Shown here piece after piece: positions 12,995 through 21,481 of a DNA stretch of 33,051 nucleotides; position 1 is the stretch's first letter, and every line of letters begins with the position of its first letter. The stretch is from contig JAUCBJ010005955.1 of assembly GCA_032718475.1 (NCBI GenBank), positions 1 through 33,051 of the forward strand, written 5' to 3'. The DNA is from Nemertoderma westbladi (lineage: Eukaryota; Xenacoelomorpha; Nemertodermatida; Nemertodermatidae). The position numbers and the translations under genes were made by a program. Below the pieces are notes generated by a model, which was given only the letters and a program-made list of their open reading frames with translations, was not told where the DNA came from and did not search any database.

Positions 12995-15827
12995 GTGCTT
13001 TGCTTACGAAGAACTTGTTTTTGTGCTTTGCTTACTAAGAACATTTTGGTGTATTTTGCTTACCAAGCACTTGTTCGTATATTTTGCTTACTAAGCACCT
13101 GTTCGTGTGCTTTGATTACGAAGAACTTTTTGGTGTATTTTGCTTACCAAGCACTTGTTCGTATATTTTGCTTACTAAGCACCTGCTCGTGTGCTTTGCT
13201 TACAAAGAACTTGTTTTTGTGATTTGCTTACTAAGAACTTTTTGGTGTATTTTGCTTACCAAGCACTTGTTCGTATATTTTGCTTACTAAGCACCTGTTC
13301 GTGTGCTTTGCTTACTAAGAACTTTTTGGTGTATTTTGCTTACCAAGCACTTGTTCGTATATTTTGCTTACTAAGCACCTGTTCGTGTGCTTTGCTTACG
13401 AAGAACTTGTTTTTGTGCTTTGCTTACTAAGAACTTTTTGGTGTATTTTGCTTACCAAGCACTTGTTCGTATATTTTGCTTACTAAGCACCTGTTCGTGT
13501 GCTTTGCTTACTAAGAACTTTTTGGTGTATTTTGCTTACCAAGCACTTGTTCGTATATTTTGCTTACTAAGCACCTGTTTTTGTGCTTTGCTTACTAAGA
13601 ACTTTTTGGTGTATTTTGCTTACCAAGCACTTGTTCGTATATTTTGCTTACTAAGCACCTGTTCGTGTGCTTTGCTTACTAAGAACTTTTTGGTGTATTT
13701 TGCTTACCATGCACTTGTTCGTATATTTTGCTTACTAAGCACCTGTTCGTGTGCTTTGCTTACTAAGAACTTTTTGGTGTATTTTGCTTACCGAGCACTT
13801 GTTCGTATATTTTGCTTACTAAGCACCTGTTCGTGTGCTTTGCTTACGAAGAACTTGTTTTTGTGCTTTGCTTACTAAGAACTTTTTGGTGTATTTTGCT
13901 TACCAAGCACTTGTTCGTATATTTTGCTTACTAAGCACCTGTTCGTGTGCTTTGCTTACTAAGAACTTTTTGGTGTATTTTGCTTACCAAGCACTTGTTC
14001 GTATATTTTGCTTACTAAGCACCTGTTCGTGTGCTTTGCTTACGAAGAACTTGTTTTTGTGCTTTGCTTACTGAGAACTTGTTGGTGTATTTTGCTTACC
14101 AAGCACTTGTTCGTATATTTTGCTTACTAAGCACCTGTTCGTGTGCTTTGCTTACTAAGAACTTTTTGGTGTATTTTGCTTACCAAGCACTTGTTCGTAT
14201 ATTTTGCTTACTAAGCACCTGTTCGTGTGCTTTGCTTACGAAGAACTTGTTTTTGTGCTTTGCTTACTAAGAACTTTTTGGTGTATTTTGCTTACCAAGC
14301 ACTTGTTCGTATATTTTGCTTACTAAGCACCTGTTCGTGTGCTTTGCTTACTAAGAACTTTTTGGTGTATTTTTCTTACCAAGCACTTGTTCGTATATTG
14401 TGCTTACTAAGCAACTGTTCGTGTGCTTTGCTTACGAAGAACTTGTTTTTGTGCTTTGCTTACTGATAACTTTTTGGTGTATTTTGCTTACCAAGCACTT
14501 GTTCGTATATTTTGCTTACTAAGCACCTGTTCGTGTGCTTTGCTTACTAAGAACTTTTTGGTGTATTTTGCTTACCAAGCACTTGTTCGTATATTTTGCC
14601 TACTAAGCACCTGTTCGGTTCGTGTGCTTTGCTTACAAAGAACTTGTTTTTGTGCTTTGCTTACTGCGAACTTTTTGGTGTATTTTGCTTACCAAGCACT
14701 TGTTCGTATATTTTGCTTACTAAGCACCTGTTCGTGTGCTTTGTTTACGAAGAACTTGTTTTTGTGCTTTGCTTACTAAGAACTTTTAGGTGTATTTTGC
14801 TTACCAAGCACTTGTTCGTATATTTTGCTTACTAAGCACCTGTTCGTGTGCTTTGCTTACTAAGAACTTTTTGGTGTATTTTGCTTACCAAGCACTTGTT
14901 CGTATATTTTGCTTACTAAGCACCTGTTCGTGTGCTTTGCTTACTAAGAACTTTTTGGTGTATTTTTCTTACCGAGCACTTGTTCGTATATTTTGCTTAC
15001 TAAGCACCTGTTCGTGTGCTTTGCTTACGAAGAACTTGTTTTTGTGCTTTGCTTACTAAGAACTTTTTGGTGTATTTTGCTTACCAAGCACTTGTTCGTA
15101 TATTTTGCTTACTAAGCACCTGTTCGTGTGCTTTGCTTACTAAGAACTTTTTGGTGTATTTTGCTTACCAAGCACTTGTTCGTATATTTTGCTTACTAAG
15201 CACCTGTTTGTGTGCTTTGCTTACGAAGAACTTGTTTTTGTGCTTTGCTTACTGAGAACTTGTTGGTGTATTTTGCATACCAAGCACTTGTTCGTATATT
15301 TTGCTTACTAAGCACCTGTTCGTGTGCTTTGCTTACTAAGAACTTTTTGGTGTATTTTGCTTACCAAGCACTTGTTCGTATATTTTGCTTACTAAGCACC
15401 TGTTCGTGTGCTTTGCTTACGAAGAACTTGTTTTTGTGCTTTGCTTACTAAGAACTTTTTGGTGTATTTTGCTTACCAAGCACTTGTTCGTATATTTTGC
15501 TTACTAAGCACCTGTTCGTGTGCTTTGCTTACTAAGAACTTTTTGGTGTATTTTTCTTACCAAGCACTTGTTCGTATATTTTGCCTACTAAGCACCTGTT
15601 CGTGTGCTTTGCTTACGAAGAACTTGTTTTTGTGCTTTGCTTACTAAGAACTTTTTGGTGTATTTTGCTTACCAAGCACTTGTTCGTATATTTTGCTTAC
15701 TAAGCACCTGTTCGTGTGCTTTGCTTACTAAGAACTTTTTGGTGTATTTTGCTTTCCAAGCACTTGTTCGTATATTTTGCTTACTAAGCACCTGTTCGTG
15801 TGCTTTGCTTACGAAGAACTTGTTTTT
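12995..15827. repeat. Higher-order repeat, 28 + 84n bp
   Basis: A marker monomer (GTGCTTTGCTTACGAAGAAC then TTGTTTTT) starts at 12995, 13191, 13387, 13835, 14031, 14227, 14423, 14624, 14736, 15016, 15212, 15408, 15604 and 15800. Between markers lie whole copies of an 84-bp trimer (gtgctttg..ctttttggt, gtattttg..cttgttcgt, atattttg..cctgttcgt). Spacings are 196 (n=2, most), 448 (n=5), 112 (n=1) and 280 (n=3). One spacing of 201 carries a 5-bp insertion (ggttc near 14617). Hybrid monomers occur near 13110 and 13580. Confidence 0.93.
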
Positions 15828-15879
15828 GTGCTTTGCCTACTAAGCACTTGTTCGTAATTTTGCATACTAAGCACTTGTC

Positions 15880-15901
15880 AAAAATTGCCCTGGCAATTTT
15901 T
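15880..15901. repeat. 22-bp perfect hairpin at satellite edge
   Basis: AAAAATTGCC, a 2-base loop CT, then GGCAATTTTT, placed exactly where the last 28-bp monomer (..gcacttgt) stops and unique sequence begins. It could be the end of an inserted element or a recombination-prone site that bounds the array. Confidence 0.8.
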
Positions 15902-16833
15902 GGCAAAGGCGTTCCAACGGCGCGATAAAATTTTACAACCACATAGAACGTGCATGACCTCATAGTACGTCATGGAACGTGGTTTCGAGTAACTTCTCGT
16001 ATACGTTTTATATTACCTTTATCCAATGAACATTTATTTTCTACTCCACAGTACGCGCATATCCTTACCGTACTACTGACACAGGTTTCTTATGGTCTCT
16101 AGTCACGCCTTCATATATATATATTTACTTTATGTAATAATTAACAATAATGAGCATGTTGTAGTATTAAACTGAAATTGAATTAAGCTCTTGTCCGTGT
16201 GCTTTGCTTACTTAGGAACCCTGCCCGTCCCCAAACTAAAAATAACACAGTTTAGGCCTATATACCCAGCGTGTGTGTGTAGATTACGTCAAATTGTAGC
16301 ATCGCATTCCTCCAAAATTGGTTCAATTATACTGGCGGATTCCGAGATGAAATTGAATTAAGCGGCAGTTGTCTGTTAGATTGTTGGGCCCATCACCCCC
16401 GGTGAAATGTTTTGTTTCGTAATTACCATCTGATCAGAAACGTCAACATGGTTGCCAGTGACTGTGAGGGTGGCTATAAGAGAGTGGCCGAGCTCTAACC
16501 AATAGAATTATAGCTTGTCAACCCTGGGATAGAGCTGAGTAATGACCGTGGATGGGATGGCCTAATTGACAAATAGTCCTCCAAGTTATACAGCCCGACA
16601 ACGCGGCACCGAATGTTCGTTTCCGCTAAATAGTTTAACTTGGTTACTCCGACCGAGCCGTACCATCGGAATGTTAAGACTGAGTTCGGTTTACGGAAAT
16701 ATCTTTGAGCTGTATTATACTTTAGTATCATATTTGAAATAACGCTAATTTCTTAATTAACAAGCGCAAAATCGCTCAAAGGTCCGCGTCTACTAACTGT
16801 CTCCCCCTTGAATGGCTTACTACCAAAAAAATT
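15902..16833. other. Non-repetitive spacer, no gene recognised
   Basis: Mixed-composition DNA between the satellite and a SINE head. It holds a short (TA)n tract near 16111, a short GT tract near 16270, and a 16-bp direct repeat TGAAATTGAATTAAGC (16173-16188 and 16348-16363) around a 159-bp segment. A 78-codon open frame on the minus strand (16495-16731) has no family features I recognise and I do not call it a gene. Confidence 0.6.
16185..16215 (+). repeat. Isolated 28-bp satellite monomer outside the array
   Basis: One solitary monomer-like stretch containing TTGTCCGTGTGCTTTGCTTA, about 300 bp beyond the array edge. The TTGTCC variant matches a specific monomer in the 417-bp blocks (near 12235 and 12652), so it derives from that subfamily. 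It sits at the start of the segment flanked by 16-bp direct repeats. Confidence 0.85.
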
Positions 16834-16906
16834 CACGGGAAATAGGGATTGAACTCGGTACCTAGAGATTCCAAGCCCGACGCTCTACCAACTTCGCCAC
16901 TGCGTC
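16834..16906 (-). mobile_element. tRNA-derived SINE head (Pol III promoter)
   Basis: Read on the minus strand, the segment has an A-box-like TGGCGAAGTTGGTAGAGCG and a B-box-like GAGTTCAATCC at tRNA spacing, with a TTGGAAT anticodon-loop-like stretch. Acceptor and T stems do not pair well, so it is not a working tRNA gene. It looks like the 5' head of a tRNA-derived SINE. The extent of a SINE body further left is not clear. Confidence 0.6.
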
Positions 16907-16941
16907 ATATTTTGCCTTATAACTAAAACATAACTGGAAAT

Positions 16942-16980
16942 CAACAACAATAACAACGCCAACAACAACAGCAACAACGG
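16942..16980. repeat. CAA-rich microsatellite
   Basis: Imperfect run of CAA triplets interrupted by TAA, CGC and CAG. A short CTA run lies at 17349-17362 and an AT-rich TATATA tract at 17383-17410. Confidence 0.8.
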
Positions 16981-17365
16981 AGTGAATATTAGAGTTCTCG
17001 CTACGCGGACAAAAAAATGACTTCTACTGTAACAACATCAACAATTCATTTTCAAATAAAAAATCCCCCGATTTCGAAAACTGATTCTAACTTTGTAATT
17101 TTATTTTATTCTCGATTAATCTGTTTTTTTATTGAATCGTTAACTATTATTTCTTCATACAGCTAGTTTGTTCTTTCAACACGTTCAAGCTAGTCATGGT
17201 GTATTGATAATGATAAGTATATATTATGATGAGGCAGTCGGAAGATAACTGCATCATAATAATTTGGTGTTCTTTCGATTGTAGTTCTTGATAACTTATT
17301 TATTTGTAATTTTGAATTTAATTTTTCGAATGACTGACATCTCTACTACTACTACTACGATCGCC

Positions 17366-17679
17366 ATGCTGCATTACAGCTGCATTATATATATATTACA
17401 TATATATTAAAAATGCTGTGCCGGCTTGTTGACAAAATTTCGTCGCCACAACCTGACAACACCATAACACCCATGACATTTGCTAGATTATCCGCAAGAA
17501 AGTCATGGGCTGTCCACCATGCTTATTCACTCCATGAGGCCGCCAAAGCACACGATTATGCACTTGCTGGACAGTCTATTTAACGCTGCCCAGCCCATGC
17601 CTTCCCTTGCGTATCCGAAGGTCTTGACTTTCGGACCCCCGATCCCAAGTAGCTGAAGTCATCCACGTGCTCAAACAAG
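17366..17679 (-). pseudogene. LINE C-terminal fragment, broken
   Basis: On the minus strand, pieces resemble the C-terminal region of non-LTR retrotransposon ORF2-like proteins. DDFSYLGS is encoded at about 17645-17668, and RVLWRPHG..HGGQPMTF at about 17490-17560, followed by a stop. The same protein region is encoded at 27588-28007, and the 3' end resembles 27541-27560 (gcattRcagctgca). It is short and interrupted, so it is a dead copy. The 602-bp MITE has inserted at its upstream end. Confidence 0.75.
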
Positions 17680-18299
17680 CCGCCCTAGGGTACGTACTAA
17701 AAGGTAGAACGATCTATAACGGGCTATAACGATATGTAACGGGCTATAACTTCCTATAACAAGCTATAACCACCTATAACGAGTTATAATATGAAAATTT
17801 ACAATAAAAAACATATTCTAGAATGGATTTATTTTCCTAGTCAGTAATTTAATTACGCAATTAGGTTTTTTAGTCCATAATGCTTTTCATCTTTGTGGTA
17901 TCACGAAATCAGTCATTACTGCATTAATCAGCATGCCACTACTGCATTATCTGACTATCAGACAGTGCAGCAGAGGAGAGGTCTCCCATCTCCCTGTCTA
18001 TCCTCCATCCTGCTATCCGCTGTCAACTTTTGCTCGATATAGAATACATGAATATAGTGAGCAATAAAGGCAATAAAAAAACTTACCAGTATCAATTAGG
18101 CATAGGCAGATAGGCCTACCCTAATTTTTAACCTGCGGTATTTTTCAGAACACCGTGTTAATCCAAAAGTTAAACACACCGTAATGTAAATTTTCATATT
18201 ATAGCTCGTTATAGGTGGTTATAGCTTGTATATAGGAAGTTATAGCCCGTTATAGCCCGTTATAGAACGTTCTACCTTTTAGTACGTACCCCGACCTAG
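17680..18299. mobile_element. 602-bp MITE with 9-bp target duplication (MULE-like)
   Basis: The element is 17689-18290. Both ends start GGTACGTACTAAAAGGTAGA when read inward, giving terminal inverted repeats of about 115 bp. It is flanked by CCGCCCTAG (17680-17688) and CCGACCTAG (18291-18299). In the duplicated copy the right flank is CCGCCCTAG (24411-24419), identical to the left one. A 9-bp duplication with long inverted repeats starting with G is typical of Mutator-like (MULE) elements, so that assignment is an inference. Each repeat holds 10-bp units of form NNNCTATAAC (17711-17790). No transposase is present. Confidence 0.85.
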
Positions 18300-18487
18300 A
18301 GCTTATGCCCTTTCGATTAGACATTTCTTGAGGGCTGTCTACAGTAGGTTTACAAAAAGACCAACACTAGAAGCTCTAAAGTTTCAGTGGAACAAAATTA
18401 CATATATTCCTGCAAGTATTTTTACATTAGAGTCATTTAAAAAGATATGTTTCCTACTTCGTAAAATAATTTATGCTTATTTTATAG

Positions 18488-18690
18488 ATTATGAATCGGA
18501 CACGCAAGTCGCTAAAGGTCACAACCCCCAAAACTGTACGTTAAGGAAACACAAGGCAAACCGAAAACCCCGAACACCGTTCACAACCCATCAACTTCTC
18601 GCGTTGGAGAGAAAATTCCGTGACAAACAATATCTCTCGATATCAGAGCGAGCCTCTTTCTCTGCCTCACTATTGCTTTCCGAAACACAG
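18488..18690 (+). CDS. Msx: Msx homeobox gene copy 1, exon with homeodomain 1-44
   Basis: Msx proteins are homeodomain transcription factors, usually repressors, acting in neural, muscle and appendage development. This exon encodes 23 residues and then homeodomain residues 1-44. It includes CTLRKHK just before the homeodomain and [10 protein letters not shown] at its start, both diagnostic of Msx. F8, L16, F20 and Q44 are in place. The exon follows a T-rich acceptor (..ttttatag) with incoming phase 1 and ends ..ACACAG at donor GTTTGT, phase 0. The acceptor position fits the conserved Msx intron just upstream of the homeobox. The N-terminal exon with the Groucho-binding motif was not found in this window. 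Unusual homeodomain residues include H11, D22 and S33. Confidence 0.93.
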
Positions 18691-18819
18691 GTTTGTAAAC
18701 ATATATAAAATATCGAATTATAAATATTACAATTAATAAAAACAATTTCCGGTCTCTTATATTTCTTCATTCAGAACTGACTTAATATTAGTAAATCATT
18801 TTTAAATTATTATTTACAG

Positions 18820-19026
18820 GTTAAAATTTGGTTTCAAAACAGGCGGGCTAAGCAAAAGCGCTTGCAAGAAGCGGAAATAGAACGGTTAAAATTACAAGCA
18901 AGGATGATGATGTACCCTGGTTACCAAGCAGACCCGTATTTGCGGACTATAATAGACCCTTACCAAGGAATATCCAATGGAATTGACTGCAGTCGCTATT
19001 TGTCACCTCCATACTGGCAAATGTAA
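18820..19026 (+). CDS. Msx: Msx homeobox gene copy 1, last exon
   Basis: The exon begins at a TATTTACAG acceptor after a 129-bp intron and encodes [16 protein letters not shown], homeodomain residues 45-60 (W48, F49, Q50, N51, R53). [10 protein letters not shown] follows, the usual Msx extension. The tail of about 40 residues ends PPYWQM and a TAA at 19024-19026. It is shorter than vertebrate Msx tails and I do not recognise further motifs. Q56 replaces the usual alanine of RRAKAKRLQ. Joined to the preceding exon the frame is continuous, giving 135 complete residues. The intron at homeodomain position 44/45 is an extra one compared with vertebrate MSX1 and MSX2. Confidence 0.93.
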   Translation, partial: VKIWFQNRRAKQKRLQEAEIERLKLQARMMMYPGYQADPYLRTIIDPYQGISNGIDCSRYLSPPYWQM

Positions 19027-19335
19027 ACTTTACAGTACTGTATAATTAATTTCATTGCGTCGTGCAGTGTACTTTTGCATAAGATTATCGTTTGGCATTA
19101 CGCAGTAATTTTTATTGTTACAATTTTTTTAATTATTCACTCACTCATATACATCACATACATACAGGTACGTAAGTTAAAGTTGCCTAACATTAAGGAA
19201 TAGCCTGCGTGTAGCTTTTATAAAGTAAAAATTAGTGTAAATTAGCAAAATAGTTAGGAATAGCAATGTGTAGCATTTTTAGTTGCTTTAATTTAAAGGA
19301 ACACATTAATTTATAATATAAAAAGACAATCGAAT

Positions 19336-19341
19336 AATAAA
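19336..19341 (+). promoter_or_regulatory. Candidate poly(A) signal, Msx copy 1
   Basis: AATAAA lies about 310 bp after the stop codon, in AT-rich sequence. The matching site in copy 2 is 25461-25466. The piggyBac-like insertion begins about 30 bp further on, so it probably sits just beyond the transcript end. Confidence 0.5.
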
Positions 19342-19368
19342 AGCGAATCTTATATGTTAAAGGATTTA

Positions 19369-20160
19369 TTAACCCTATTAAACCCGGGGGGGGGGGGTCA
19401 ATATGACCCCTCCCGTGGTTTTTTTGTTATAACACTGAAACAAACGCAGTGGGGGATCTGAAATTTTGTGATTTTTCCTAAAAATCTATTGTCTTCCTAA
19501 TAGTGAAAACGGTTTTCGAGTTATAGCACCATTTTTTAACCCTACTTTTGGCACTTTTTTTGAGGCGTTTTTTTAAAATTACATTTCATTAAATATGATT
19601 TGTAATATCTCGATTTACACCGGTTTTTTGGTGATTGCAATTAGATGGAATTATTCTAAATGATAGTAATCAGATCATTTTTAAACAGTTTCCAATGGAT
19701 TTTGCGCCCCAGAAAACCTGTATTGAAAAACAATTAGCCGAAAATTATGGATGTAGGACAATTCGGTCCCGGACAATTCGGTCCGGACAATTCGGTCCCG
19801 GACAATTCGGTCCCAAAACACTAAATAAATGGGACCGAATTGTCCGGGACCGAATAGTCCGGGACCGAATTGTCCGGGACCGAATTGTCCGGGACCGAAT
19901 TGTCCGGTACCGAATTGTCCTGCTTCCGAAAATTATAACTTTCAAATTTTATGAAAATTGTTCACTACTTGTAATTTTGGTGCAGCAAAATAACCACCCC
20001 AATACTTTTTTTAGAATTTTTTCGGTCGGTTTCGTACAAGTGAGATCTACATAAAATCAGACGTATTTGTTAAAATTTGTAGATTTTAGAGGGAGGGGTC
20101 AATATGACCCCACTCCGGTGTACAACATTTTATAGCCCGGTACTACAGTAATAGGGTTAA
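19369..20160. mobile_element. piggyBac-like MITE, TTAA-flanked, complete
   Basis: TTAA (19369-19372), then CCCTATTA (19373-19380), and at the other end TAATAGGG (20149-20156) and TTAA (20157-20160). TTAA target duplication with CCC termini is the signature of piggyBac transposons. Both ends also carry a subterminal GGGGTCAATATGACCCC motif, itself a near-palindrome (about 19393-19409 and 20096-20112). Only the outer 8 bp plus these motifs match between ends. The 784-bp element has no transposase and contains the inverted 15-bp minisatellite. Its position just downstream of the Msx poly(A) site is notable. Confidence 0.8.
19756..19920. repeat. Convergent 15-bp minisatellite, copy A
   Basis: Four units of GGACAATTCGGTCCC (19756-19814), a 16-base spacer AAAACACTAAATAAAT, then six units in the opposite orientation, GGGACCGAATTGTCC (19831-19920). 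The two halves can pair to form a long hairpin. Each unit is itself partly palindromic (GGAC..GTCC). Confidence 0.93.
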
Positions 20161-20357
20161 AGTTACACTAAACTTTTTGGTTTACACGGTTAAACAGCAC
20201 AACTAAGCATTTGAACCAAGACCGGGAGACAAGGTAAAATTCAAATACCAGCTTTTGAGGGTTTTTATGTGAGGTTTTATAATTGATTATAATTATGAAA
20301 ATATACTAAGTGTAATCAGAAAAGTAAATTAATACTTTACAGTCTATTATACTTGAA

Positions 20358-20552
20358 TATATAATCATAATTTTTTTTTTTTTTTTTTTTTTTGATAGTA
20401 TAATAACATAGTTGATACAATGGATTTCAAATTGCACTATTACACCCTATCACCAAATCTGATTTATACAATGAGGTACAGTGATACGGATGTAAGGGGG
20501 AAATTCAAAACAGTTGGTTGTTTATGTCAGTATGTTGTATATAATCATAATT
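20358..20552 (-). mobile_element. Small retroinsertion with poly(A) tail and 15-bp TSD
   Basis: TATATAATCATAATT occurs at 20358-20372 and 20538-20552. Between them, a run of 23 T (20371-20393) heads about 144 bp of sequence. Read on the minus strand this is a transcript-derived insert ending in poly(A), flanked by target-site duplications: the hallmark of LINE-mediated retroposition. I do not recognise the source RNA and see no A/B boxes, so it may be a fragment of a processed mRNA or a small RNA. Confidence 0.75.
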
Positions 20553-20756
20553 GACAATCAATATTATTATACTTAAAAATTTAGTAAATATATCTTATAC
20601 ATACATGTATATGTATGCATGTATACATGTCTTATACACGAAGTGGGGCCTTCGCGCAGCACGTGACTTAAATTTAATTTAAGTACTAATTCGAAAGTAT
20701 TACTGTATTAGCAAATTTTAAGCAGATTTCGCCTAATCACTTTTTACCTCTTTCAT

Positions 20757-21430
20757 TTCTATTCAGACATTTCTGACTCTAGCGGTATAGTGAGAACTGA
20801 AGATGGATTAGGGTCTCCAGCCCCACAAAGACACAGCCTATGGATGAATAGTACATACGTACATCGGCCAAGTTTCATCTTGAATAACGGATAACGAAAT
20901 GAGAGACGGATCTCACTTTCAGAAATTTCGTCGTATAGCGGCAGACCGATTAAATCTCCCCCCCCCCCCCCCCACAAAGACGCAGCATGTGGTCCAGAAT
21001 ATATGGCAAGATTCAGCTTAAACTGATTAAAATCAATGAGACGGGAGAATCTATTCACTTTCAGGCATAAAAGTAGTCCTATAGCGGGTGACTGTTGAAC
21101 TGATTTTCAACAAAACAAATTTTCAACTTGGCAGCTTTAAATTCGACAAAGTTATAAGCATGTCAATATCATAACGACGACAACGATTTCACTTTCAGAC
21201 ATTTGGCCCTCTAGCGGCAGACTGGAGAACTGCAGATGGATTCGCCTCCTTTGAAAGTCACAGCTAATGGTCTAATACATATCTGCCAAGTTTCAGCTTA
21301 AACGGATTAAAAGCAAAGAAATGGGAGGGCATTTAATGTTTAGACATGTGGCCCTCTAGCGGGAGACCATTACACTGATGGTGTCTGAAAGTCTCTCAAA
21401 AATCTCAACTTTAGCTCATATTGATACCTA
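20757..21430. repeat. Degenerate ~140-bp tandem repeat, about 5 copies
   Basis: A recurring phrase, tttcAGACATTTggccctcTAGCGGcagac, appears in diverged form near 20765, 20920, 21062, 21198 and 21341, so at 138-156 bp spacing. A second phrase, gccAAGTTTCAgcttaaacggatTAAAA, recurs between. A run of 16 C (20958-20973) has expanded at a C-rich point of one unit. No open frame survives, so this looks like an old minisatellite or the tandem body of a transposon. Confidence 0.7.
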
Positions 21431-21481
21431 CAAATTTTCAACTTGGCAGCTTTAAATCCGACAAAGTTATTAGCATGTCAA

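Larger units (their letters stand above)
11904..15879. repeat. 28-bp satellite array
   Basis: Tandem 28-bp monomers of the form GTGCTTTGCTTACTAAGCAC followed by TTGTTCGT. The left part (11904-12816) is diverged, with monomers shortened or lengthened by a base or so. The right part (12995-15827) is regular and built from four monomer types. Short overlapping open frames of 79 codons recur every 196 bp but change frame each time, so they are repeat by-products. Confidence 0.96.
18044..20038. repeat. Segmental duplication, copy 1 (Msx 3' exons)
   Basis: This segment recurs at 24153-27090 in the same orientation. Line-by-line comparison shows scattered single-base changes and few indels (offset 6109 at the start, 6120 through the exons). 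The left edge lies inside the 602-bp MITE and the right edge inside the TTAA-flanked MITE. Copy 1 contains both MITEs complete. Confidence 0.95.

Noticed and set aside
12515-15843. Many 62-163-codon open frames in the 28-bp array
   Set aside because: They recur every 196 bp in rotating frames and overlap one another, so they are shadows of the higher-order repeat.
1-15879. CRISPR array
   Set aside because: Units are contiguous with no unique spacers, and the window is eukaryotic.
16495-16731. 78-codon minus-strand frame as a small gene
   Set aside because: No family motif, no splice or poly(A) context, and no related copy in the window.
18328-18487. Upstream extension of the Msx exon frame (MRAVYSRF..)
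   Set aside because: The frame has no ATG, the matching region in copy 2 contains a stop, and a good acceptor at 18486-18487 fits the conserved Msx intron position. I treat it as intron.
19635-20054. 139-codon plus-strand frame and overlapping minus-strand frame with RTIRSRTIRS repeats
   Set aside because: These are translations of the 15-bp minisatellite, whose period is five codons.
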